Assembly (NCBI GenBank): GCA_000727475.1
Contig: KL647323.1
Location: forward strand, 686,358 to 750,357
Reading direction: 5' to 3'
DNA: 64,000 nucleotides
Source: Sarcocystis neurona
Taxonomy: Eukaryota > Apicomplexa > Conoidasida > Eucoccidiorida > Sarcocystidae
A program made the position numbers and the translations under genes. The notes under the pieces were generated by a model. It had not been told where the DNA came from. It searched no databases and was given only the letters and a program-made list of their open reading frames with translations. Positions 1 to 16,811 of this stretch are shown piece after piece; position 1 is the stretch's first letter; the number at the start of each line of letters is the position of its first letter.

Positions 1-3506
<3,506 letters not shown>

Positions 3507-4969
3507 GTTCAAGTACCCCACTCTATACCTACTACCGCTGCGGGTGCTGATGTCAGAGTAGAACTCAGCAGCTGCTGCCGCTATTCTTCCACGATTTGTT
3601 GACGCGAAGCCAAAAGGCTTCCGGGGCGTAAGGCCGCTGTGACTGTGACACGTGGCGCTGATGCCGGGAGTGCCGCAATTGCTGCGTATGCTGTTGTCGC
3701 TGTCTCCCCTCGGAAAGGTCGCATCAGTGACCAATTTCTCTGGGCGAGTCCAGCCAGGCGTGCTGCTCCTATTCGTTGCAGCAGCAACCCTGCGTCCGCA
3801 CGGAAGCAGGCGCAGCAGCTTCACGGTGAAGACAAGGGAGAGAAAAATACTCAGCAGCAGAGCACCGTACCCTTCGCATCATGGGTTTCCACGCGCAAGG
3901 ACTGCTGCTTCGGCTAGCAGCAGCCAAGCAGCATCAGGCACGCGCCGGTGCTACTTGCTTTTCTCGTCGTTACAGTTTCTCTACCATACACCCATTCGAT
4001 AACTATTTAAGACGCAGCGCCTCTGATGTAATACTGAACCGTTTGACTCTCAGGCGCGTGCAGAGGAGCTGCAGTGGGAGAACCGAAAAGCAGTAGCGAA
4101 GGAACTATAGCTGCGTTGAATCTAAGACTGAGTCGTCCAGCGAAGAGGGATACGATGACACACAAATCTACGTATCACGTCCCTGCGTTGCCGTGCGATT
4201 TGCTCATTTCACAGACCTAGGCACACGCACAGAATAGTCACGAAGGAATCCGCAACGCCAGTCAGGTCCACGTGGACACCACAGGTAAGTGGTGTATTTT
4301 TACGAATGTAGACTACGGTATGCAAGTGATAGGCTCCACCAGCGACAGGCGGACATCATAGACCGCTTACACTCGCAAAAACGTGCTCATCTGCGTGTAT
4401 GCACTAGAGTGGGGAATGTCGGCGTTTAATTCGAGAGCAACGAGGTTGCCTGAAATTCCCCTTACGAGACTCCAAAGAAATAGTTCGCCTTTCTAAGTGG
4501 ATTTGTTGGAGCACTTGGAAAAAAAAAAACACGAGGCAATGCTCAAGATAGAAAGGTGTCAATGCGGCAAGTACAAGACCACCAACGAGTGTCCAGGCGA
4601 TGACATCCGATCAAAGAACAGCCCGGCAATTCCACACAACACCACGGGCGACACTTCGCCACGCACTACCACCAGTACGCATGCCAAGTGGGAGGTGGCT
4701 TAACATCACTGGCTGCAAAAGGTACGGTAGGACCAAATCGACGAAACTGTAGTTTTTCGCGTCTGCACGTACACCAGCGTTGGTACCCAGGCGCGAGGGC
4801 TTATGTTGTTTCAGCTTTGTACGGGCTACAAGACCGGCAGCAGGAGAAACTGCCGAAAGATGAGACCCCGTCGTGTCACACTTCGTGTGTACGCAAACTT
4901 ACGCACGAGCGCAGACACTTGACGTCCTCCGTCGCTTCCTGGTATACTCACGAACGTTTCTCTAGGGAA

Positions 4970-4983
4970 CCCCCCCCCCCCCC
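4970..4983. repeat. Poly-C run
   Basis: Fourteen consecutive C residues. The length is likely to vary and is prone to sequencing error. Confidence 0.8.
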
Positions 4984-6339
4984 AAATACCGGACTCGAAG
5001 CACAAACACTCGTGAGCAGATACACCCGCTGGAGCTTACACGAGGACTCCACCTGGAGGTCCCGCGTGTTTTCGTCGGTCTATCTGCTGCACGGAGATAT
5101 ACACCTTTACACAAGCAGCAGCGTTTCGCGGGTGTTCCTTCCACAGAGACCTTCCTCTGTGTAGTTCATAACAATCCTTGTAGCCTCGAAACTAGTTCAC
5201 AGCCCTGGGGCCCTTCTGTGGGGCTGCATCACCTGTCGCATCTGCAGCGCTACACGGTAGTGCTTCTCCCCGATTTAGTACATTAAGACAAAAAGAACTT
5301 TTTTGCTCAGGCAAGGAGGTACAGGTTGTGCAGTTTCTTGGTCCGAAGTTCACTAGGATAGAACGCAGCACACCGATCACAACCGAAAGCTGCGAGCAGT
5401 CAGGTGAGGTGTTGCGACTGCTATTGCTGCTGCCTCCTCACTCGTTGTGTACTGAGGAGCTGTGTGTTACAGATACGCTTTTGCATACCTGCATCCCTAT
5501 TTATGAAGTACAGCACAGACGTATAAGAGTCTAGACACACAAGTCCACATATGCAGACCTATATGGGTATATGTATTCGTGTCGAGCTATGCACCCTGAT
5601 AGAAGTGTTGAGCATCGCCGGAATGAGGAGGATATCACTATGTAGATACCTGCTCACCGGCCAAGCAGTCGACTGGTGAACATATTCGTACACGGAAACT
5701 CTGGAACCGGCAGCTTAGATGAATGTACCACGGTCCCGCTACAGCTAGCGCGGTGTGAGGCCTGGCGCTGGCTCGATTGTTCACGAAAGTACACATTCAG
5801 AGTCTACGGTCCTTTTTGTTTTTTAGGAGCCCACACGAACACTTTAAGGTTGCCAATAACTTGAAACGAAAGTGCAGCCAATGGTGCGGTTCATCCCAGG
5901 AAAATTTTAGCTGCACGCGTGGGGTGGTAGTTTCTTCAGAAATCCATGCTCCTCCAAGAGGCAGTGACGTATGTGTGCCTCCACACGTGTGTTCTTCCCC
6001 TCCTTGTACGTAGAGGGAGGGACCTCCTTTTAGTCCACTTTTATTGAGAGAGACAAATGGGCTTCGGTATGCCTCTATATGTAGAGATGACCTCCACAGA
6101 GGCGAGTATCCCCCAAACCGCACATATAGTACACACATGCATATACACACACACATGCGCTTCAAAATAGGTTAGTATAGTTAGCGCACAGATGTATCAA
6201 TGACTGCGTATTTGAAGACAGTTTCGTGTGCATATTCCGTTCTAAATATCTGCCTTTCAGAATTAGCACATCGATTCACAAGTTTTTCACTTGACTGCAC
6301 CCTAAGAAGCGCACAGAGGCGAATCATTCTCTCTCTCTA

Positions 6340-6560
6340 CGTATATATATACATATATATATGTATATATATACATGTATGTATACGTACACGTAGACAT
6401 ACGCCTGCTTGTGTGCTTGAAATATCCTGGCAGCGTCATTGGAGTACCTCTTAGTGACGTGCATATATATATATATATATATGGAGAGAGAGATATGTAT
6501 GTACGTATACGTATATACATACATACACACGTACATAGCATACATACATACACACGTACA
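6340..6560. repeat. TA/CATA/TACG microsatellite cluster
   Basis: Alternating TATATA, TACATACA and ACGTA runs. Open frames reading YIYIYI here are repeat artefacts. Confidence 0.8.
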
Positions 6561-7488
6561 TGTATCTTTACCTTTTGGTAACAAAGCCCAATGCCGCTTT
6601 CTATCAAAGGGAAATCCGCACAGAAGTCCGAACAAGATCGCCCGTAACTGCGTGTTCACAGTGTACCTCACCACCCGAACTTCTTACCTGTTCGAATCCC
6701 CCAGCCGGTATGCTTTTGTAGGGAGCGAGCTGCTATTCGTGTAGGCAAAGCAGCGACAGCAATAACAGCAGCACCAAGAAGCAATGCAGCAACGTTCGCG
6801 CGAGTTGAGCAAAGACGCTTGGAGTTGTGCCGGAAGAAACTGGACAAATTTCTATCAGACACGTGAAATGCGAGCAGCACAGGAAATTGTCACAAATATG
6901 GGAAGCAAGTCACACTTCGGTACCGTCAACAACGTATTCATTTCTTGTGTGGATCCACACGCGTCTCTCTTCGCATGTATGCATTTGCCACTGCCTCTCT
7001 ATACCCGTCCCTCTCCGTCTCTTTTCCCGTCTGCCTCCCTTCTCCACTGTGTTCCTTGCATGTATGTCTATTTCTTACCCTAGCTCTTCATTATACTGGC
7101 ACATGAAGGCGCGTCACCGTAGGAAGAGGCTGGTTGCGCGCGTTCCAGCCGTCTGCGCCTGGCACGATACGCAGCAGAGATACGCACTGACACGGTGTGG
7201 CGGTCTGATGGCGTACGACTAAACAACGGTGTCTGCCTTTCCACGAATGCCCCTGCATATCCAAACGTATGTCGACCCGTGTATGTAATTGTATACACGT
7301 ACGCACGCGAAATTATGTGGCTGGCGTATGCCTGGGATAAGCACACTGACACCCCCGGCGCGATGGCCGCAGAGTTCTTATTCATTCGAAGTCCGGCGTA
7401 TGGCCCTTTCATCTCTCTTTTGTCTTGCAGCTTGAGTGCGGCTCTCTTTGCACGCGTACGTACAGACGCACACCCATACGTACGCAAA

Positions 7489-7520
7489 ACACACACACAC
7501 ACACACACACACCCACACAC
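7489..7520. repeat. CA dinucleotide repeat
   Basis: About 16 near-perfect CA units, interrupted once by CCC. Confidence 0.85.
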
Positions 7521-10500
7521 ATGGATATACGTTCGTATTCATCCGCGTATCAGCACCCTGCTTCACCGAAGCGACTGTATGCACATGTGCACTTCCACAT
7601 ATACGAATCAGAGTAAAAAAGCTTGTGTCTGCACGCGTACGGTCCTGATCGCCGCCTTGCGTCTATTCCTAGAGGTCAACACGTTTTCATTTGGCAGTTC
7701 TGCCCTCGTACACACGTGTGCGTTTCCGTGTGTGCGTTGATTCATGCGTTAACACTAATATAAGTATGTATGTTTATACGATGCCGCCCGTTGGGGTGTG
7801 GAGATACACACGTACGCCTCGGCGCTACTATGTGTACAGCCGCGCGCATCAGTGAACAATTTGTCAAGAGTGCGGATCTGGACAAGTTCAGGCGGAAATA
7901 GGCTAAAAATCTTCTAATGCCGCTCCACGGCACGCAGACACGGTCGCTCGTTGTTTCCTGCCAACGTACTCGTCTACTGCAGTCTGGAGATGAGGGTGAA
8001 AGCACAGCTCCGCCATCCCGCCGGAAAATTTTAGAGACTTTTCGGGTGATTTCATACGTTTTTTTTCTACACATAGAGACTCGTGCTGCTCGCAAGTCGT
8101 AATAGTGAGTCTCCCATGTCGACACCGAGCTCTGAGGGTGCTCTGCTGGAAGCCACTGACAGTGCCTCAGTGTCTGCCACACAGAACACATACAAATCGG
8201 CATATTTGTACATACGTGTGTTTTACAAACACGTAAAGGTTAGCGTCCGTGTGTGTGCGTCCGTATTTGAATACGCACATTGTACCGTCAGTATGTTAAA
8301 ATGTCAAATCAGTAGCGACGTTAAAATACACGAGTCCGTAGAGGTGCCATCCCGACGTACGCTTCTCCTCTTCGCAGAGGCGGAGGTGTGCAGTTCCTTC
8401 TGGCCTGGATGTTTCAGCAAACCCCAGCGTGGATGTACAAGATACATCGCCTACAAGAGATGTGTGTCTACGTATGCGTATACGTGATTGTGCACACATG
8501 TATAGTCTGGTGATCTCCTTCACAATTTTATGAAGGTAAACATGTGTGGAACTACGTGTTGCGGACCAGCGTATGAGGTGGTGTCTACGCGGAGATACAG
8601 ACACATGCAGGTAGTTATCTACGTGTATACAGTAACGTGCTTACGGACAGAGGAATGTTTATTCCTACGTATGTCCTCTGTCTTACTCTACAGTGTACAA
8701 AGGTACATACGTCTACGTACTGAAGCATATAACGTCCTGGAGGCTACGGAGGAAGAACATAGTACCGTGTATTTTGCATGTGCTGATCTTGCGCTACCTT
8801 TATTGCTGCCGAAGTCCTCCTAGTCCCTAAGCGTGTCCTCGGTAATTACATATATACATGTACGTATATACTCAATTGTATACACATCGTGCATATGTGA
8901 CTACTCCGTCAATCGAAGTATGCTTCTTTCGATTGACACCTATACAGCAGCCTAGGCTACTCTCTCAAATCTCACCTGTCGAGATACGTACCCGTCCGTA
9001 CTCTTTATTTCTTCGTGGTCTCGCTGCTTGTGTCTCAATTCACTCACTCGAGCATCCAGGCCCAAAGGCATATGCCTTTAGGCCTAATCTGTTTGTGCAC
9101 TGATTCCCCTGCTAGTTCACTGCCTGTTCTTATCCATTTGCTTTGCGAGTGTTTCATGATGTGAGTTGACTCACTTCTAACGTAATACCTCAGTGTCTAA
9201 TATGTGCCATTGTCTCTCGTATTCTCCATCTTTATTTGTATCAGTCTTGCCTGAACGTACGCACCCCTCTCCCTGCCTCCGTATGTGTCTGTAATATGTC
9301 TCAGTATGACTACCCCCTAGGCAATTTCTCAGCCTCTTTGTACTTCAAAGCGTGACCCTACCTGGTTTGGTATATCTACCTTTGTACTGATGTCTTCCTA
9401 CGTCTCCATCCACCTATACTTCGGCCTGTACGTGTCAGTGAATCTCTCTGTTTGCGCAGATCCCAAGCCGTGCACCTATCCACCTGTCCACATACTTCCT
9501 ACTTAATTACTGTTCCTGTATTCGGACCTGTGCTCCATCCTTTTCTCTACTCGTGTAATTGTTTTATATTCATACCTCTCCGTCTTTATACCTATCCAAC
9601 TCCCCGTCTCCCGGCCTTGTTCCCTCTGTGCAGGCTTCTTTTCACAGCTTTCGAGCCGTTATGCGTGTGTGTATACATATGTATATTAGTACACATGTTC
9701 CCAAACACATATCTAAGCAGAGAAAATATTTGCCTCAGTGCATCTGCCACAACAGGTACGGCATCAGTTTATCTCTTTAGGCGTCTATCCGCCCACGGCG
9801 ATTTCGACTGGGCTGCACCTGTCTCTCTTTCTATTTACCGATCGTGCTCTTTACCTGCGTAGCCTGGGAAAACGAGCCTATGCAACTGTGAACAAAGGCG
9901 TTGTATTCACGGCTGAAGCAGTTGCCCAAACGGCATTACCTTTCCGCGACAGCTCCGCTTTGTTGCGTAGCAATGTGCACAAGAGCTGCTTCCCAGCCCA
10001 CATCAAATACATTTTTATGCGCGCACATACTGCTGCAGTCACTGTAAATCGCCACTTGCTATGTGCACGTACATACACAAGTGCAAATACTCAGTCCACG
10101 TGCCTGCTTAGGTATCTGTGAAGGAAAATGCGTGCGTACATATGTATATATATAGATATATACACATATATATATATACACACGTGTAGAGGTTTGGACG
10201 TGTACTCGTTTCCTCCCGTCAGCGCAGTTAAATCTCTTTTTCGAGTCTATTTATATCCGCAGATGTGTCGTAAGTCTACAGGTATAGGTGGTGGAGCACT
10301 TCTTGCTTTTCTCCTTATCTTGAAAAATCCCGCTCTTCATGTTACCTCAGTACGGTGATTACCAAGCTTCACTAGCTGTCTAGAAAATACAGGAACTGCA
10401 CAGTTTCGTAGATTTTATCTGTCACAGTTCAAACCTTTGGCAATGTTGAGTTCAGTGGCAAAAACAGTAAATATGACATTTCACGCGTCCCACGTCGTGA

Positions 10501-10651
10501 TGGATTCTGCTGCAAAAATGGAAGCCGAAACCTACACGAACGTTTTCGCGACCGAAGTTGATGAAGTTCGTCAGGTTACGTGCAGTGGAAGTTCATTTTC
10601 ATGTTTGTAACCAAGAAAGACACTTCAGCCACATACATAATGAGGACTCAC

Positions 10652-11188
10652 ACGACACCGACGAAAGATATGGAGTGTTATCGTGCACGTCTCCGGGCAC
10701 TGTTACTAAATGACCTCCTTCAGACGCATTTACAACTGCGGTTGGTGCCGCTGGATTAGTGGATCTACCCACTTTAGGTGACTTTGGCCACAACAATTTT
10801 TGAAAGCCAGGGACTGAAAACTCCCCAGCGCAGCTCCTTGTGGCGCTCCTCGTTTCCTGGCTTCGAGAAGATAACAGCCACCTATAAGCAGGGTGGCCCG
10901 TTTAGTCGTGAAGAGGACAGGGAGTGCCACACACGTACGACGGTGCAGCGAGAATCTGTTCCTTTGCCACGCAGTTCTTGCAAGAATGCGCACGAGAAAA
11001 CAATGCAGAAGAATGTCCATTAGGTAGATTTGGCGCCCGACTAAATAAGCTCCTGTAGAATATTCGAAGAGGAAGTAAGCCGGCACACCACCTTACGCGC
11101 ACCTTTCCTGTAAGGGTGCCACAGCCAGTGCGCAACCAGCGGTGTTCGGCAACCAGTTGAACAGCATCCATTTGACCTTTCGTTCCAC
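10652..11188 (-). CDS. Unrecognised gene, three short exons with short introns (partial)
   Basis: Candidate exons run 11188-11097, 11052-10939 and 10881-10652, separated by introns of 44 and 57 nt. Each intron has a GT donor (GTAAGG and GTACGT) and an AG acceptor after pyrimidines (TTCTACAG and TTATAG). The second has a branch-like CTAAAC before its acceptor. The three exons join in one open frame (phases 2 and 2): a first segment with KVKWMLFNWLPN, a Cys-containing middle, and a last part with SPKVGRSTNPAAPTAVVNAS. The last exon ends before a GTGAGT donor in phase 1, so the gene should continue left. The first exon follows a strong TTTTTTGTCCC..TATAG acceptor, so it should also continue right. 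I do not recognise the protein. Other frames of the same exons are also partly open, which limits confidence. Confidence 0.4.
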
Positions 11189-13266
11189 CTATACGCACAA
11201 GATACACAGGGACAAAAAACCGAATATATGGGCGAATACAATCTGTACGTACGCGCATATTGCATATTTATGCCGAAAGGTTTTCTAGAAGAAGCAGTGG
11301 TTTTTGCTTGTCAGCGTCCCCGTACATAGCTGAAGAAACATTTTTCTCACGTACGCTTGTATGTACGCACAGTATGTACTCATAAACATAGTACGCCATG
11401 TGGTACAATGTGGAACAAGTGTATACTCTGCGCCAGCAGACGCGCGCGATGCAGTGCAGGCGACGGACGACAAGACAATGTAGGGATAGTTTCCCGCGAA
11501 GAAAGATACGCCTGGCTCACTATATATATACTCATGTGTATGAATACACATATAGACACACAGACGTTCCGCTATGTTGCGTATACTCCCGAATAATGTA
11601 TCATCCACATAGGTGCATTATTCACTGATGAGTGGACTCCGAACCGAATTCTCCTGTAAGGTACAAAGGTAATCCCATCCTCAGGGGCAGCTTCACGCCT
11701 TCGCTGCACGCAGACGTACCACTGCGGACGTCCGATACACGTTTAATAATACTTGTGCTCGCCCATATACACAAGCGTACGTGTATGTAGAGAGATGCAT
11801 GTGACACCAGCTAAGCACCCGCAGTGCGTGCTTGTAAGACCAATTTTTCACATAGTCAGTCCTACTCGTACGCGACACCACGTACGGGGGCCTCTTCTAC
11901 TGATTCTACCTCTCCATTTATTCGTATACACGTAAATGTGTACGTATACGTATGTAGAGACAAGGGATATACCTCCATATGCATATGCTCATACCAGATA
12001 ATAACACTTACCAAAGGTGCCTTGTCTGTACATGTATACGTCACCAGAGGTAGCGGTAGATACATACTCACGTAACATAAGAGTACTTACCGGTATGTGC
12101 GTATACATTACCACAAGTGTGTCACTGTTTACGAAGCTTCCATTGGGCTCTCAGGAATGTTTGATAGAGGAGGTCCGTGCAATTTCGGCACATTTCAGGA
12201 CTGACTTATGTTTATTAAGCATCTTCTTTTACGCTGTTTCACGCTCTAGGTCCTTGCTTGCAATTAAAAAGTCGAGGGAATTGCGTATAGTCGGCGAGGC
12301 ACGTAATAAACGTTCCAATGTCTTCTGCAAGTGTCCATGAAACACTTCTCCGCCACACACCTGTGTGTGGTCAGTGTGGTGTCTACCTATGCTTGTCTAT
12401 CTACGCATATCTATAGCGCTTTTGCTTCGTCTCTATATTCGCGTTCTTGTACACATTACAGATCCGTCTGTAGACATGTCCGACTAGCCCTGTGTATGCG
12501 CTACAAAGTTCCATTCAGCAAGGAGGAGATACGTCTCGATATCTCGCGCCATGTAATACGAGCGTGGGTATCACACTGCGTACAGAGCCAACATGTGTAT
12601 CTCTTTTTTGTGATACGGTGCAAATGGAGTCCTCCGCTGTTATTGGAGCCTTCTTATTAGGAAAACTGGACGGGCAGAAAGAGATACGCACACAGTATCC
12701 GAGGAACACATATCTAGGCACAGAACGCACCCTCATTCCTTCATCAAACAAAAGGAAACAAATTTTTGTAACCTTTACGTGGTAACGCTCCTGTGTCCCT
12801 CACTTTGTGTATCAATGCGCCAAATCGCACGTAGGCAGCAACTTCTACAGCCACTTTTATATACGTCAGGACACATATTTACATCTAATATCCTACGTCT
12901 TCCGTTCTATGGAAGGAAGGTGCAGCTTGCGTAAATATACGGTTGACCACTTTTTACTTTGTGGAGAACGCTCGTGCCTCAAGATCATCAGAAAATCAGT
13001 CCCCCTTACGCAAAATTCTTTCACCTTCGTTTTGTTCTATAGAGTGTGCCGTTCTCGTTATTTTGACAGGCACCACATCTTTGGACTTGCCATCCTACTA
13101 TCCTGCGTTACACGGCGTACTTGCACAGAGTCTGTATGGCTGCGCCGAATCATTGAATGGGCGGTCAGTCTAAAAAATTTGTGAGCAGGTGCTGTGTCAA
13201 CTCATTAGTTCAGCAGTCAGTCGAAAACGGTTGCCACCAGGGGTTCAGACGCCCGCATACAGGCAG

Positions 13267-14101
13267 TCAAGCACAGAAGTTTGCCGACAACGGCAGCTGC
13301 AGAAGCGCCGACACTAGCTGCCTCCTGACTGAGTCTGTGCATTGGTCGCCGGCACCAGCGTTGAAAGGGGACACGTGGCTGCTTATGCGGGACCGCGCAC
13401 CTAGACACGTTTCGATCTTCGTGAAGATGAAGTTGCCCAGTTGCCCAGGCGCCACAGAGAAGGGACCCATGCGTTGTGTGTTTGACATAAAAGTGGTGTT
13501 GGCTTTTGTACAGCGTCCTGCTGTTCGATACTCTTCAGGAATAAAATCCGCTCAAATCATTGAACACCCTTCGCTCTCTTTTTTTTTCCCCTATTCCTCC
13601 TCCTGTCCTCCGCCTGAACGCCCCCGTGCGTTATTTTTCTGTAGTCCTCTCATTGGCTTGTTCTCTGATCTTATTCCTGCTCCATCTCCTCTTCCATGGT
13701 GCCTCGCTTCTTGCTCAGCATTGCTCTTGCTGTCTCGCCCCCTTTTGTGTCCCTATTTTGCTCACTCGCTACGTCGGTGGACGCGACGGTAGCGCCCTTA
13801 TGCAGCTGAATGGCGCCGCCGCCTCCTGCTGTCAAATCAGAGCCTAGTGGTTCGACGATTTCGTCACGGTCATGCTGTACCTGCAGAAAGTTAAGAATTG
13901 TTACCTACATACTGGAAGACAGCCTCAGGCGTATTGTAGGTAAGAAGCTGAAGTCGCAGCACACCCTTTTTCCATGAGTGCGTCCGTAGGACCAGTGGCG
14001 TCCCGCGCGTCCTGCTGCTGCTGCTGCGTAAGACTTTACGTATCCATAGATGCAATGCATTCGGCGTCCTTCGGCAGGTACGTGTCTCTACTGCTGTCGT
14101 C
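13267..14101 (-). CDS. Unrecognised gene, four exons, two introns of only 28 nt
   Basis: Exons 14101-14040, 14011-13909, 13880-13766 and 13517-13267 total 531 nt and join in one frame of 176 codons plus TGA (13267-13269). The first two introns (14039-14012 and 13908-13881) are each exactly 28 nt. The third is 248 nt with donor GTGAGC. Readable segments include TYLPKDAECIASMD, LQLLTYNTPEAVF, HDRDEIVEPLGSDLTAGGGG and SNTQRMGPFSVAPGQLGNF. The N-terminus is not determined: an upstream CAG-rich, Ala/Gly-coding stretch (14133-14345) could join in phase through a further 31-nt gap. No family is recognised. Without an RNA read the 28-nt introns are inferred only from frame continuity and GT..AG ends. 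The last exon could also be spliced onward before the TGA. Confidence 0.45.
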
Positions 14102-14904
14102 CTGCGTCTGCCCGTGTTATCACTGCCGCTACTGCTCGTCCCGCTCCTGCTGCTCCCGCTCCTGCTCCTTCTACCACTGCTGCCAGCAGCGTTGGTGTTG
14201 CTGTTTGTGTGTTATTCCTGCTGCGGTGGTACCAGACACTGTTGCTGCGGATGCCGTTGCTCCTCCTGCCGGGGCTGGTGTTGTTCTTGCTGCTGCTGGT
14301 GCGCATCTTCGGGTGTCTGTTAGTACCACTCTTGCTTCGTGTCAATGTTTAGTACCAATAATGCGCAAAAACAGCCAACTCAATCATTTTCCTCACAAGA
14401 GGCATGAAATAGTTGTTCTGTTTCTCGGCATGTTGAGTACTGTATGTGTAGTGTCTGTCTGGATGAGCAGTTGAGTGATAGCAGGGGAGCACCCCTTTTT
14501 CAGTTTTCAGCGTGGCGCCGATGTAACACGCAGAAATTCCAACATATTACCTAACTTCGTTGTCCATGTGCGCTGACATGGTATCTTCGGTGCTGCACTA
14601 GAGGGCGTTTTCCGTGCGTCTCAACTCGTAGTGACCAGTACAGATCTGCTGTTGATACTTACGGTCGGGCGGTCATATCTCGCTGCAGTATACGGGGAGA
14701 CACGATACATCGTTATTTCTGTTGCTGCTTGTGGATGCTTTCGACGCTGTCTCGAACGAGCCACCCGATATTTCGGCACAACACCCGGCACCATCCGCAG
14801 GCATACCCCCAAGCGCGACACGATACTCACATAAATATCCACGCGAATACACTGTGGACGTATGTTATGCATGGACATATTGTATGCGTCAACCGTGGGC
14901 GTAG

Positions 14905-15723
14905 GAACAGCTTGCCGTTCCACCGTGTGGCAGACCTACAGAGGGGAGGACGACGTAGGCGCCGTCGACTGCCTTGCCTCCTCTGGTAGAAAATCTCACA
15001 TTTTTGAAGCATCCGTTACCCCTGCGTGTTCCTCCGCAGTTCATCTAGGTTCGCGTGGAACGGACAGGACTGATACGCATAGGTGCTGCTGGAACGACCT
15101 CCACCCTGTTGCCCGCACACGTACGTACGTAGTGTATTCACTGAGACAGACTTTTCCGTGTTACACTGTCGAAGTGGTCGCGTAGACGTGTGGCTCACGA
15201 CAGTTTGTGGTAATTCTTCGGCTTCTGCTTTATGCCTTCCACATTGCCCCTTTTTCCCTTTGCGTCCAGCCTTGACGCTTGCTGCTACCGTGGACACGTA
15301 CACGCAACCGTGTACGTACGGATGGGAAGATCGGGTTCATTTGACACCGGGCGCTGCGGTGTATGTATACCAAAACGAGGAATGCGGTCTCGTGGAAAAT
15401 GTTGTTTTACCACCCAAACACTACAGACGATCGTGTAAGATTGGATTTTTCGTTCCCCACGCGAGTGTCCTCCATTTTTGTTTAATTCGAAGCCCCAGGT
15501 CTAGTTGTTGTTGTGTTCCACATCGATGCAAACGGTAGTGGAGCCGTCCCTACCGCATGCTGATCAGAGATGCTTCGGAGCTTGCGGCTTCACAACCGAG
15601 AACGCTGCTTTTGCTTCTGTTGGAAAAGTAGAACCGCTGCAGCACTCGAATCCGAGAAACACACCTTCTTTTCCAATGAAGAGACATAAACACCACTCTC
15701 CTTCGGTAAATCGACGTGTGTAG
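14905..15723 (+). CDS. Unrecognised spliced gene, 3' three exons
   Basis: Exons 14905-14985, 15270-15434 and 15539-15723 have matching phases (each junction is phase 1) and end at TAG 15721-15723. The second acceptor is very strong (CCCCTTTTTCCCTTTGCGTCCAG) and its donor is GTAAGA. The last acceptor is GGTAG. Encoded blocks include WQTYRGEDDVGAVDCLASS, CTYGWEDRVHLTPGAAVYVY, ECGLVENVVLPPKHYRRS and ADQRCFGACGFTTENAAF. The product is Cys-bearing, ordered and HAAR-free. I do not recognise it. The 5' exons are unresolved: the first listed exon needs an upstream exon ending in phase 1, probably within 14.6-14.86 kb. It is divergent from the minus-strand model at 13267-14101, so a shared promoter may lie near 14.35-14.6 kb. 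Confidence 0.5.
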
Positions 15724-16800
15724 GGCGTGAAGGACTCGCGCTGAATGTACTTGTATGCGCGCACACATCCGCGCATTCCTATATGTGACTGCACAGATCA
15801 ACGCAAGTTTGCAAATCCATCCGCGCGTAGTTTCGCAGGTATTCGTGTGTTTCAGTTTGGCAAGCGGCCGTTTGACCGTCCGTCCACCGCGTGGTACACG
15901 CTTACGTATTACTATCAAATGTATGTGTAGGTATGATTGTATTCATACCAGCATGCATACGTATGTCCGCATGTATATGTATGTAAAGACACATACGTAC
16001 GTATGTACATAGACGAATCTGGGAAATTATTTACAGGTGTGCATTCATCACCCATACAGCATCCTCGCATCTAGAAAGGGAGGATGCGGAGGCCCAGAAC
16101 GTCCATCCTGGAGTTTCAGCGTTTCTTTTTTTTTCCTCTCTCATTTCCCGCACAAACTGCAATGGACGACGCCGCCAGCCGGCAGTGAGGGGAAGACGAG
16201 CTACTGCAGTCAATCACGGGAGTCCGTGCCATCTCTTTCATTGGCCACGAAGTGTTGCCTCTGCAAAAATGCGGCTACCTGCTTGACGGGCACAGCGGCA
16301 AACGTGTATGCGCATATATAGATGCAATGCTACATACGTACGTCTACATATATATATATATATATCATATGGGGTATACATTTGTTTGTAACCCTGTACG
16401 TGTACAAGAGGTCCTTGCATGAAAAAGTTCCTCCTTCTGTAAACGGCGGATGTCCTATGTGCGTGTCTGTAAAAATGTGTATGTGGAGAGAGAGGGAGTA
16501 TAGTTTCAAACGTGACAGCAAACAAATATACAGACTAAATCCCCCTCCCTACATATATAGACAAGGGGAGACGCGTTAGAGGCGACTCTATACCTGAAGA
16601 CGCATATCAATGCATCTCTATTAGACGGAGAGATTTCACATTTGGTAAAGGCTCCTTACACGAATATATGGAATCAATGGATTTGTATTTCATGTGCCTC
16701 ATATATTCTGTTGCATGAAAATGTATGTGCTGAGGGAGAGGGCAACATCAGAAAACGTAGAAAACAAACCCACATTCGCCTTCTCCCCCTGCGTCTCAGT
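15724..16800. other. No gene seen
   Basis: Short TA repeats (16349-16366) and A/T-rich sequence. Nothing with consistent splice sites was found. Confidence 0.4.
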
Positions 16801-16811
16801 CTAGAGCAGTA

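Larger units (their letters stand above)
3990..10600. other. Region without a gene I can support
   Basis: About 6.6 kb with only short open frames. Some islands look exon-like on one strand or the other (for example 5190-5380 minus, 7850-8100 on either strand) but none has a consistent set of splice sites. It contains a poly-C run (4970-4983), TA-rich microsatellites (6340-6560 and 10136-10190) and a CA repeat (7489-7520). Short spliced exons of an unrecognised gene could be hidden here. Confidence 0.4.

Noticed and set aside
6685..6715. TTCGAATCCCC resembling a tRNA T-loop
   Set aside because: The flanking bases do not pair as a T-stem, and no acceptor or anticodon stem can be drawn.
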